From the NCBI GenBank assembly GCA_025929745.1, contig JAICPQ010000084.1, positions 1-10,267 of the forward strand: 10,267 nucleotides of DNA. Reading direction: 5' to 3'. Position 1 is the first letter of the stretch. Each line of letters begins with the position of its first letter. The position numbers were made by a program, and so were the translations under genes. This DNA comes from Burkholderiales bacterium (GTDB taxonomy: Bacteria; Pseudomonadota; Gammaproteobacteria; Burkholderiales; SG8-39). This document shows, piece after piece, positions 1-6,923 of the stretch. Below the pieces are notes generated by a model. That model worked only from the letters and a program-made list of their open reading frames with translations, did not search any database and had not been told where the DNA came from.

Positions 1-966
1 CTCGACGAGGTCGCGCACCAACGTCCAGCGCCGCGGAAAATCGACCGCCCGATAAAGGCGGTTGCCGGTGACGAGATAGCGTGCCCCGCCCTCTTCCACG
101 ACGAACGGATAAGCGCCTTCCATGAGGAATACGGTTTTCTCGCGTTCGAGGACGGCGATGCGCCCGTCGCGCTCGTAGAACACGTGGCCCTCGTAGAGGT
201 AGGGCATTCGCCCCTTCACCGGCAGGCGCGTGAAGCCCTTGAGCGTCGGCGCCACCGGCCCGCTCGCGCGGCGCAGCGCCATGTACTGGTCCTCCGCGTC
301 ACGCAGTATCGAAATCAGGGCGCGACCTTGATTCTTGAGAAGCACCGTCACCGCTCGGGCGGTGGAAATCGTAGTCTGTCCCTGGCTATCGGGGGTGGCC
401 TTGCATTGCTCGAGCCAGCCAAGACCGTAGCGCTGCGCGTCGCGCAGGCCGCGCACCGGGAGCTCGGCCGCCTTGCCGAGGACCTGCGCGCGGTTCGCGG
501 CGATGGAAAGGCGCTCGGTGCGCGACCAGGACTGCACCGCGACACGCGGCTCGGTGCCGGCGGCGAGGCGCACCTTCAGGCTGCAGGCGGTGAGCGGTGC
601 GCCGTGCACCACTTCGCGCACGCCGTCGGCGTGCAGCCGCCACACGCCCAAGCGGGCGATGCCGTCGAGACGCGAGTCATCGAAGCCGTCCAGGGCGAAG
701 GCGACATCGAGATCGCCGTTTGCGCTCGTGGACACATACTTGCGCAAATCGAGAAGCTGGTCGTGTTCGGCGACGCGATACGCCCACGGCGGGCGCCCCG
801 CGGGGATATTGCCGGTCTCCAGCCGCGAAATTTCGGCGAAGTCGCAGGCCGCGATCTTGGCGCACGCCTCCACCCGCCAGCGCGGCTGCCAGGCGGTGTC
901 GGCAAAGATGCCGACGCGAAGTTTCTGTGGAAGCGGGCGGGTGGCAAGCTGAACTACAGCCGCCAC
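1..966 (-). CDS. Formyltransferase-like protein with start of GINT1-like propeller, 3' end missing
   Basis: An unbroken frame of 322 codons runs off the left edge without a stop. The start is GTG 966, the only usual start codon before the conserved LRVGIFADTAWQPRW stretch (from residue 16); AGGAAGG lies just upstream, and it overlaps the dehydrogenase stop by 13 bases. Residues about 16 to 200 resemble, from memory, the formyltransferase-like half of EPS-cluster proteins whose C-terminal half is a glucosamine inositolphosphorylceramide transferase (GINT1)-like beta-propeller. Supporting pieces are NGDLDVAFALDGF, IARLGVWRLHADG and SWSRTERLSIAANRAQVL. Residues about 250 to 322 look like the first propeller blades (GRIAVLER, YPFVVEEGGARYLV, LYRAVDFPRRWTLVRDL). 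The expected formyltransferase catalytic Asn-His-Asp set is not visible, so that half may be non-catalytic. A sugar-modifying or transferase role is an inference from position. Confidence 0.72.
   Translation of the reverse strand, partial: MAAVVQLATRPLPQKLRVGIFADTAWQPRWRVEACAKIAACDFAEISRLETGNIPAGRPPWAYRVAEHDQLLDLRKYVSTSANGDLDVAFALDGFDDSRLDGIARLGVWRLHADGVREVVHGAPLTACSLKVRLAAGTEPRVAVQSWSRTERLSIAANRAQVLGKAAELPVRGLRDAQRYGLGWLEQCKATPDSQGQTTISTARAVTVLLKNQGRALISILRDAEDQYMALRRASGPVAPTLKGFTRLPVKGRMPYLYEGHVFYERDGRIAVLEREKTVFLMEGAYPFVVEEGGARYLVTGNRLYRAVDFPRRWTLVRDLVE
364..390. repeat. Possible dispersed-repeat remnant inside the last gene
   Basis: On the plus strand, positions 364-383 read GGAAATCGTAGTCTGTCCCT. 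From memory this resembles the short repeat (GGAAATCG-TGGTCTGTCCCC type) found scattered next to REP-associated (Y1) transposases and other mobile DNA in betaproteobacteria. It falls between the two domains of the host gene and is translated in frame as part of DSQGQTTIST. The codons here and just downstream (agc, gga, act, att, cga, aat, caa, ggt, ata) are unlike the GC-ending codons used elsewhere in the operon. This suggests an in-frame insertion that was tolerated in a linker, but only a genome-wide copy search can settle it. Confidence 0.3.
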
Positions 967-2285
967 ACGCGGATCCCTTCCTTGCGGTAGGACTCGGCGT
1001 CGAGCGCCGCCTTCACGTCGACGAGGCAGCCGTGCCGCACGATTTTCTTCAGCATTTCGCTCATCGGGATCTCGACAAACGCCTTGTGCGCGACCGCGAG
1101 CACCAGCGCGTCGGCCGCCGGCATCGTTTCCCAGTCGCAGAGGCGCAGCCCGTACTCGTGCAGCGCGTCCTCGTGCGAGGCGAGCGGATCGTGCACGTAG
1201 GTCTCGACGCCGAACTCGTTCAGCTCGCGCACGATGTCGATCACCCTGGAGTTGCGCAGGTCGGGCACGTCCTCCTTGAAGGCGAGCCCGAGCACGTTCA
1301 CGCGCGCGCCCTTGATGTTGCGCCCGGCGTGAATCATTTGCTGCACGGTCTTGCGCGCAATGTGCGCGCCCATGCCGTCGTTGATACGCCGGCCGGCGAG
1401 GATCACCTCCGGGTGGTAGCCGGCGAGCTCGGCCTTGTAGGTGAGGTAGTACGGGTCGACGCCGATGCAGTGGCCGCCGACCAGGCCCGGCCGGAAGGGC
1501 AGGAAGTTCCACTTGGTGCCCGCCGCGCGCAGCACCTCGTGGGTGTCCAGGCCGAGCTTCTCGAAAATGATGGCGAGCTCGTTCACGAAGGCGATGTTGA
1601 GGTCGCGCTGCGTGTTCTCGATGACCTTCGCCGCCTCGGCGACGCGGATCGAGGGCGCCTTGTACACCCCCGCGCTGACCACCGACCCGTAGAGCGCGGC
1701 GACTTTCTCGAGCGTCTCGGCGTCGTCGCCCGAAACGATCTTGCGGATGCGCGTGAACGTGTGCTCCTTGTCGCCCGGATTGATGCGCTCGGGCGAGTAG
1801 CCGACGTGGAAGTCCTGGCGCCAGCGCATGCCCGAATGCTTCTCGAGGATCGGCACGCAGATCTCCTCGGTGCATCCGGGATACACCGTGGACTCGTAAA
1901 TGACCACCGCATTTCGCCTCATATGGCGGCCCACGGTCTCGCTCGCCGAGGCGAGCGGCTGCAGGTCGGGCTGACGCGCCGCGTTGATCGGCGTCGGCAC
2001 CGCGACGATGATGTAGTCGGCCTGCTCGAGCTCGGCCGGGGACGTGGTCGGATGCCAGTGCCGCGCCTGGATGAGCTCGGCGGTCGACACCTCGCCGGTC
2101 ACGTCGACCAGATGGCGCAGGTTTTCGACGCGGCGCTTGGAAAGGTCGTAGCCGATGGTCGGTCGCCGCTTGCCGAACTCCACCGCGACCGGCAGGCCGA
2201 CATAGCCGAGGCCGACGACCGCGACGGTACCGAGCAGCGAAGGCGTCTCGCCGGCTTTTTCGTGTTTCTCAAGAACCTCAGACAT
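954..2285 (-). CDS. UDP-N-acetyl-D-hexosamine 6-dehydrogenase (WbpO/TviB-like)
   Basis: Cytoplasmic NAD-dependent four-electron oxidase that turns a UDP-N-acetylhexosamine into its uronic acid. With the epimerase next door, the expected product is UDP-GalNAcA, by either the WbpP-WbpO or the TviB-TviC order. It has 443 residues, normal for the UDP-Glc/GDP-Man dehydrogenase family. Visible motifs are the Rossmann GLGYVG at 25-30, VAVPTPI at 94-100, the STVYPG region at 132-137, YSPERINPG at 163-171, the K220/N224 pair in EAAKVIENTQRD, and the catalytic C273 in GLVGGHCIGVDPYYL. The C-terminal domain has LGLAFKEDVPDLRNSR at 332-347. ATG 2285 is preceded by AAGGTGG and overlaps the epimerase stop by 8 bases. 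The open frame extends upstream to 2354 but only into shadow of the epimerase. Confidence 0.93.
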   Translation of the reverse strand: MSEVLEKHEKAGETPSLLGTVAVVGLGYVGLPVAVEFGKRRPTIGYDLSKRRVENLRHLVDVTGEVSTAELIQARHWHPTTSPAELEQADYIIVAVPTPINAARQPDLQPLASASETVGRHMRRNAVVIYESTVYPGCTEEICVPILEKHSGMRWRQDFHVGYSPERINPGDKEHTFTRIRKIVSGDDAETLEKVAALYGSVVSAGVYKAPSIRVAEAAKVIENTQRDLNIAFVNELAIIFEKLGLDTHEVLRAAGTKWNFLPFRPGLVGGHCIGVDPYYLTYKAELAGYHPEVILAGRRINDGMGAHIARKTVQQMIHAGRNIKGARVNVLGLAFKEDVPDLRNSRVIDIVRELNEFGVETYVHDPLASHEDALHEYGLRLCDWETMPAADALVLAVAHKAFVEIPMSEMLKKIVRHGCLVDVKAALDAESYRKEGIRVWRL

Positions 2286-3303
2286 TGGCCACCTTGCGCA
2301 TTTCCGGTTGCGACAGGTTTTCGATGTACCAGTCCATGGTGTTCTCGAGGCCATCCATGAGCAGCACGCTCGGCTCGTAGCCGAGGAGGCTCCGCGCCTT
2401 GCCGATGTCGGCCTTGGAAAGCAGCATGTCGCCGCGCCGCGGCTCGCGATGCATCGCGCGCACGTTCTTGAGGTGCGGCATGCGCTTTCCGAGCACGCTG
2501 CGGATCACCTCGAAGAGCTCGTTGAGCGAGGTCATCTCGCCGTGCGCGACGTTGTAGGCCTGATTGACCGCGCCCCTGTCTTCGGTCATGGCGGCGCGCA
2601 GGTTCATCTGCACCACGTTGTCGACATGGCAGAAGTCGCGCGCGCAGCTGCCGTCGCCGTTGATAGACGCGGTCTGGCCGCGCAACAGCGCGCCGATCCA
2701 CGCGGGAATCACCGAGGCATAGGGACCGTCGGGGTCCTGGCGCGGCCCGAAGACGTTGAAGTAGCGAAGTCCCACCCACTCCATGCCGTAGCAGGTGTTG
2801 AACACCTGGGCATACAGCTCGTTGATGTGCTTGGAAAGCCCGTAGGGCGAGGCCGCGCGGCCGATGCGCTCCTCGACCTTGGGCAGCACCGGATCATCGC
2901 CGAACACCGCGCTCGAGCTCGCGAACACGAGGCGCGGAATGCCCGCGTCGCGCGTCGCCACGAGCATGTTGAGGAAGCCGTTCACGTTGTTGTCGTGCGT
3001 GGTGAGCGGCCGGTCGATCGAGCGCGGCACGCTGCCGAGCGCGGCCTGGTGGAGCACGAGGTCGACGCCCTTCACCGCCTCGCGGCAAGCGTCCAGGGAG
3101 CGGATGTCGCCCTCGATGAGGCGCATGCCTGAAATCACGTTCTCGCGCTTGCCGGTGGAGAAATTGTCCAGACCGACTACGTTCTGGCCGAGCTCGAGCA
3201 GCTCGGCAACGAGGTTCGAGCCGATGAAGCCGGCCGCGCCGGTGACAAGCCAGGTGCGCTTGCGCGACCTAATGCGCGCTCGCAGGTCTGCGTAGATTTC
3301 CAC
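2278..3303 (-). CDS. UDP-N-acetylhexosamine 4-epimerase (WbpP/TviC-like)
   Basis: Short-chain dehydrogenase/reductase-type NAD-dependent epimerase of 341 residues that interconverts C4 epimers of UDP-GlcNAc/GalNAc or of their uronic acids. The NAD motif GAAGFIG is at 22-28, the catalytic serine region at 129-131 (SSS) and the YxxxK pair is Y154/K158 (SPYGLSKH). From memory it closely follows Pseudomonas WbpP and Salmonella TviC: an N-terminal YADLRAR-type helix before the fold, VLHQAALGSVPRSI at 83-96, GFLNMLVATRDA at 109-120, and GLRYFNVFGPRQDP at 178-191. The loop after LDNFSTGKRENV is about a dozen residues shorter than in WbpP as I recall it. GTG 3303 is chosen because AAGGAG (3309-3314) is five bases upstream; TTG 3318 would precede it. 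The next gene overlaps its end by 8 bases. Confidence 0.9.
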   Translation of the reverse strand: MEIYADLRARIRSRKRTWLVTGAAGFIGSNLVAELLELGQNVVGLDNFSTGKRENVISGMRLIEGDIRSLDACREAVKGVDLVLHQAALGSVPRSIDRPLTTHDNNVNGFLNMLVATRDAGIPRLVFASSSAVFGDDPVLPKVEERIGRAASPYGLSKHINELYAQVFNTCYGMEWVGLRYFNVFGPRQDPDGPYASVIPAWIGALLRGQTASINGDGSCARDFCHVDNVVQMNLRAAMTEDRGAVNQAYNVAHGEMTSLNELFEVIRSVLGKRMPHLKNVRAMHREPRRGDMLLSKADIGKARSLLGYEPSVLLMDGLENTMDWYIENLSQPEMRKVANV

Positions 3304-4411
3304 GTTTGCTCCTTGCAATCAGTAGTTCCTGTAATCCGTTCTCGTAGCGCTCGATCATCGCGCGCTCGGAGAAGCGCGCCTCGACGTCCTGGCGAGCGCG
3401 CGCGCCCATGGCGGCGCGCGCAGGCGCGTCGGCGAGCGCGGCGATGCGTTCGGCGAAAGCCTCGATATCGCCGTTCGGGAAGAGAAAGCCGTTGCTGCCC
3501 GGCTCGATCATCTCGGCGGCGCCGCCCAGCGCGGCGTGCAGCACCGGGCGGCCGAGCGCGAGCGCCTCGAGCGCCGCGAGCGAGAATGTCTCGGTCGTGC
3601 TGCAGAGCGCCATCGCGTCACAGGCGAGGACGAGCGGACGCACGTCCTGCTGGAAGCCGGTGACGAGCAGCTCGCGCGCGAAGCCGAGCCGCGCCGCATG
3701 GGTTTCGATTGCCGCGCGCATCGGCCCGTCGCCGATGAAAAGCGCGCGCGCGGCGACGCCGCGGCGGCGCGCGAGCGCGCAGGCGTCGAGCAACGCGAGC
3801 GGGTTCTTCTCGGGGCGCAGCACCGCGGAAAGGCCGATCACGACGTCGTCGTCGGCGAAGCCGAGCACGCGCCGCAGGCGTGCGCGCTGCGTATCGTCGG
3901 GCCGGAAGTGCTCGGTGTCGACGCCGTTGTGGATGACCTCGGTGCGCCGCGCGCTGAGCTGGCGCCGGCGCCAGTAGCGCGCTTGCGCCTCGCACACGAA
4001 TACGAGCCAGTCGGCGCTCCAGAAAAGCGGCCGGTAGTACAGCATCTGCATGCGGCGCTTGAGTGTATGCGGCACCGTGCTGTGGAAGGTCACGACGAGC
4101 TTCGCGCTGGAGCGGCGCGTCGCGAGCCAACCATAAAAAAGCGCGTACTCGTTCGCCGCAATCACGTGCGTGGGCTGGACCGATCTCACCAGGGCGCCGA
4201 GCCGCTTGAGCGCCTCCAGGTCGAGGTACTTGCGCGCGCCGATGCAGTTCGCGCTGGCGATGCCGCGCAGGCGCGAAAGCTGGGTCGAGTCGTTCTTCAC
4301 GTAGGCGAAGTGGCACTCGTGGCCGCGCTCGGCGAGGCGGTTGGCGAGCGTGACCGCGTGGCGCTCGGCGCCGCCGTGCACCAGCGACTGCGTGAGGAAG
4401 AGGAGCCTCAT
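3269..4411 (-). CDS. GT4-family glycosyltransferase
   Basis: Second GT-B retaining glycosyltransferase, 380 residues, probably cytoplasmic and acting on the lipid-linked EPS repeat. It starts with the classic MRLLFLTQSLVHGGAERH (glycine-rich acceptor loop at 13-16). The donor-binding half has HNGVDTEHF at 161-169, LRPEKNP at 198-204 (R199 and K202 positions of the phosphate-binding pair), FIGDGP at 225-230 and an intact E-x7-E motif with E274 and E282 in TTETFSLAALEALALGRPV. Near the C-terminus GSNGFLFPNGD is the expected nucleotide-binding loop end. The ATG at 4411 overlaps the flippase stop as ATGA, and its 3' end overlaps the epimerase start by 35 bases. The sugar transferred is unknown. 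Confidence 0.92.
   Translation of the reverse strand: MRLLFLTQSLVHGGAERHAVTLANRLAERGHECHFAYVKNDSTQLSRLRGIASANCIGARKYLDLEALKRLGALVRSVQPTHVIAANEYALFYGWLATRRSSAKLVVTFHSTVPHTLKRRMQMLYYRPLFWSADWLVFVCEAQARYWRRRQLSARRTEVIHNGVDTEHFRPDDTQRARLRRVLGFADDDVVIGLSAVLRPEKNPLALLDACALARRRGVAARALFIGDGPMRAAIETHAARLGFARELLVTGFQQDVRPLVLACDAMALCSTTETFSLAALEALALGRPVLHAALGGAAEMIEPGSNGFLFPNGDIEAFAERIAALADAPARAAMGARARQDVEARFSERAMIERYENGLQELLIARSKRGNLRRPASAH
3309..3314 (-). promoter_or_regulatory. Ribosome binding site of the epimerase gene
   Basis: AAGGAG, five bases before GTG 3303, inside the 3' end of the upstream glycosyltransferase gene. It decides the GTG start over an in-frame TTG at 3318, which would lie upstream of the site. 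Confidence 0.7.
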
Positions 4412-5838
4412 CGCAGAAACTTCTTCCAGTTCATGGCGGCGTAGGCCGCGCCGAGGATCGCCGAGCCCGCCACCACGCGCAGGAATGCGTTGCTTTCCGG
4501 CGCGGCGAACCAGGCGAGCGCGCCGGCGATGAGCGTCGTGCCGAGCGCCCAGGCGAGCGCGCGCCAATCCTGCACGCGCGCGAGCGGCACCGAGGTCAGG
4601 CGCGAGATGCGCCTGAGCATGAACGCCCGGTCGAGATAGAGCGCGAGCACGCTGCCGAAAGCAGCGCCGGTGAGGCCGAGCCAATGCGCGCCGCCGAAGC
4701 TCACCGCGACCGAGACCGCGAGCGTCGCGGCGGTCATGCGCATCGCGAACGCACCCTGCTTGAGAAGCTGGACGATCGAGCCGATCTCGATCACCGAGGC
4801 GATCATGCCGATGATGTAGACGCGCATCGCGGGCACGGCCTCGAGGAAGGCGTCGGTGTAGACGATGCCGACGATCTCCTCGGCGAACACGAATGCCGCC
4901 GCGAGCAGCGGAAAGAGCGCCGTGGCGACCATCACGTTCGCGCGACGGTTCAAGCGCAGCATGCCGTTCAGGTCGCCCGCAGCCTGCAGCCGGCTCATGG
5001 TGGGCATGAAGGCCTCCATCACCGAGTGCCGGAAGAGGTGCACCACGTGGTGCACGATCCAGGCGATCGAGAACGCGGCGAAGCTCTGCAGCGCGAACAG
5101 GCTGGCGGCCACCCACTGGTCGGCCTGGCCGCGCAGCGAGAACAGCATGTTCGAGAAGCCGAACGGCGCGGCGTGCCTAAAATGTTCGGAGAATGCAGCG
5201 CGCTCGAACCAGGGCCGCCCGAGCCCGTGGTGACGGTGCACGTAGTAGAAAAGAAGCACGAACTTCACGGCGACCACCGCGATCAGCAGCCAAAGGACAA
5301 CCGTGAGGTCGCCGGTCAGCCAGGCGCCGGCCCCGACCACCACCGCGCGCAGCACCGCGACCGTGAGCGTGGCATAACCTTGCCAGCGAATGCGCTCGTC
5401 GATGGTGGGCAGCATCTCGAGGAGGTACGAAGCGATCCAGAGCACGATGAACGCCGGCACGAGCAGGCCGTAGGGCTCGAGCGGTCGCATCGCCGCCGGC
5501 AGCAGCGGATTCCACGGGCTCGCGGCCAGCCCGCAGATCAGCCCCGACAGCGCGAGGTACACCATGGTGTTGTGGACGTACACGCGCTTGCGCGCCGGCT
5601 CGCTGCGCGGCACGAAGTAATAGAGCGACCCGCACATGTTGAGCGTGGCCACCGTCATGAGCGTACCGACGGCGAGCCAGATCAGCCGGTATTCGCCGAA
5701 GGTGGCCGCGTCGAGACAGCGCACCAGCAGAATCGGCAGAAGGAACTGAAGCGCCTGGTCGAACGCCTTCACCACGCCGAGCGAGAACGCGCGGCGCTTG
5801 AGCCTCGAGAGCGAGACGGCCTTCGCCGCGGTATTCAC
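4408..5838 (-). CDS. Wzx-type oligosaccharide flippase
   Basis: A 476-residue inner-membrane protein with about 12 to 14 hydrophobic helices, of the polysaccharide-export (MOP/MATE-like) flippase superfamily. It should move the undecaprenyl-linked repeat unit from the cytoplasmic to the periplasmic face. Supporting features are the N-terminal FSLGVVKAFDQALQFLLPILLVRCLDAATFGEYR stretch (here residues 18-51, summarised as the first helix followed by the typical phenylalanine-glycine-glutamate-tyrosine turn), the GFSNMLFSLRGQADQW region near 227-242 and long hydrophobic runs in the second half (residues 300-400). The start is GTG 5838, which overlaps the preceding stop as GTGA and has GGAG seven bases upstream at 5846-5849. 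The open frame continues upstream through the neighbouring gene, but that extension is low-complexity shadow sequence. Confidence 0.88.
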   Translation of the reverse strand: MNTAAKAVSLSRLKRRAFSLGVVKAFDQALQFLLPILLVRCLDAATFGEYRLIWLAVGTLMTVATLNMCGSLYYFVPRSEPARKRVYVHNTMVYLALSGLICGLAASPWNPLLPAAMRPLEPYGLLVPAFIVLWIASYLLEMLPTIDERIRWQGYATLTVAVLRAVVVGAGAWLTGDLTVVLWLLIAVVAVKFVLLFYYVHRHHGLGRPWFERAAFSEHFRHAAPFGFSNMLFSLRGQADQWVAASLFALQSFAAFSIAWIVHHVVHLFRHSVMEAFMPTMSRLQAAGDLNGMLRLNRRANVMVATALFPLLAAAFVFAEEIVGIVYTDAFLEAVPAMRVYIIGMIASVIEIGSIVQLLKQGAFAMRMTAATLAVSVAVSFGGAHWLGLTGAAFGSVLALYLDRAFMLRRISRLTSVPLARVQDWRALAWALGTTLIAGALAWFAAPESNAFLRVVAGSAILGAAYAAMNWKKFLR

Positions 5839-6920
5839 GCGAGCACTCCGCGGAACACGCTTTCGTAGCGCCGCATCACCTCGGCGCTCGAATGCGTGCG
5901 GTTGAAATAATCCCGGCAGGCTTCGCCGACGCCCGGGTTCTGCAGGCAGAACTCCACCTCGCGCGCGAGCGCATCGATCGACATGGCGACGCGGTGCACC
6001 GGCGCGCCCACGTCGACGGTCGCGACCGTCGGCACGCCGCGCGCCCACGCCTGCATGAACGTATTCGGCATGCCTTCGTACTGCGAGGTATTTACCAGCA
6101 CGCGCGCGCGGTCGAACCACGGCTCGGCTTCGTGAACCGGCAGAAAGCCCTTGAACTCGACGTTGGCAAGGCGCGCCGCGCGCGCGCGCATCACCTCGTA
6201 CAAGGCGCCGTTCGCGCTCGGTCCGCCGATCATGACGAAGCGCCGCGGCGGCAGCCGCGCGGCGAGGTCGAGCAAGAGCTCCGGGCGCTTGCCCTCGCGC
6301 AGCGTGCCGACCCAGAGCACGATGTCGCGCGAGCCGGCTTGGGCGGCGCTCGCAGGCGGCACATAACAGCTCGGAATGACGATCGCCTCGCGCCCGTATG
6401 TCGCAAGGCAGCTCGCGCGCTGCGTCTCGTTCTGCGCGACGATGGCGCCGGCGCGTTCGATGCCGCGCCGGTAAAGCCAGCGGTCCCGGGCGAGCGCAAT
6501 CTGGCCGCCCATATCCGGCTCGAAGTCCTTGTCGGAGGCGCCGGCGAAAACGAGGCCCTTGCCGTGCCGCCGGCAGAACTCGGCCAGCACGCCGAGCCAC
6601 ATGGCCGCGGTGCGAAAGTAGTAGATGTCGGCGTTCGCCGCCTTAAGCGCGCGCCACATCGAAGTCAGGCGCGGGTGCACGAAGCGCACGACCGGCACGC
6701 CGGCGTTCCTGGCGAAGATGCGGTGCACCTCCACGCCGTCGACGCGCGCGAGCGCCGGCTGCCCGAAATCGTGGCAGAGCATCGAGACGCGGTTGCCCTT
6801 AGCGGCGAAGAGGCGCGCGAGGATCGCCTGCTGCACGTCGGCGCCGCCCGCGAGCGGAATGTTGGGATCGTGCGCCAGCACCGGCCAGGCGGTCGGCGCC
6901 ACAAAGCAGAGGGAGAGCAC
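5835..6920 (-). CDS. GT4-family glycosyltransferase
   Basis: Cytoplasmic GT-B retaining glycosyltransferase of 361 residues that probably adds one sugar to the undecaprenyl-linked repeat unit; donor and acceptor cannot be told from sequence. The N-terminal Rossmann-like domain opens with a beta strand (SLCFVAP) and a glycine loop with GGADVQQ at 25-31. The C-terminal donor-binding domain starts near 199 (DIVLWVGTLREGKRPELL, with R208 and K211), continues with the GGPSANG loop and contains YEGMPNTFMQAW at 281-292. In the usual E-x7-E motif the second glutamate is Q290, a variant I recall in a GT4 subgroup. The start is GTG 6920, three bases after the polymerase stop; an in-frame stop immediately upstream excludes a longer form. 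No clear ribosome site is seen, so coupling with the upstream gene is likely. Confidence 0.9.
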   Translation of the reverse strand: MLSLCFVAPTAWPVLAHDPNIPLAGGADVQQAILARLFAAKGNRVSMLCHDFGQPALARVDGVEVHRIFARNAGVPVVRFVHPRLTSMWRALKAANADIYYFRTAAMWLGVLAEFCRRHGKGLVFAGASDKDFEPDMGGQIALARDRWLYRRGIERAGAIVAQNETQRASCLATYGREAIVIPSCYVPPASAAQAGSRDIVLWVGTLREGKRPELLLDLAARLPPRRFVMIGGPSANGALYEVMRARAARLANVEFKGFLPVHEAEPWFDRARVLVNTSQYEGMPNTFMQAWARGVPTVATVDVGAPVHRVAMSIDALAREVEFCLQNPGVGEACRDYFNRTHSSAEVMRRYESVFRGVLA

Positions 6921-6923
6921 TCG

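Noticed and set aside
313..333. Imperfect inverted repeat considered as a terminator
   Set aside because: It lies within an open coding frame, has no T-run after it on either strand and is short, so it is better seen as part of the odd linker stretch.
184..990. A 268-codon plus-strand open frame at the left edge
   Set aside because: The minus strand here has an unbroken 322-codon frame with family-like sequence and a ribosome site; the plus frame is arginine- and alanine-rich shadow.
597..2360. A 587-codon plus-strand open frame opposite the dehydrogenase
   Set aside because: Antisense shadow; no recognisable domain, and the opposite strand has an intact catalytic enzyme.
4412..5116. Upstream extension of the second glycosyltransferase frame
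   Set aside because: Shadow of the flippase gene; the canonical N-terminal MRLLFLTQS begins at 4411 with an ATGA overlap.
5839..6600. Upstream extension of the flippase frame
   Set aside because: The extra translation is Arg/Ala-rich and overlaps a well-supported glycosyltransferase; GTG 5838 with GGAG upstream and GTGA overlap fits better.
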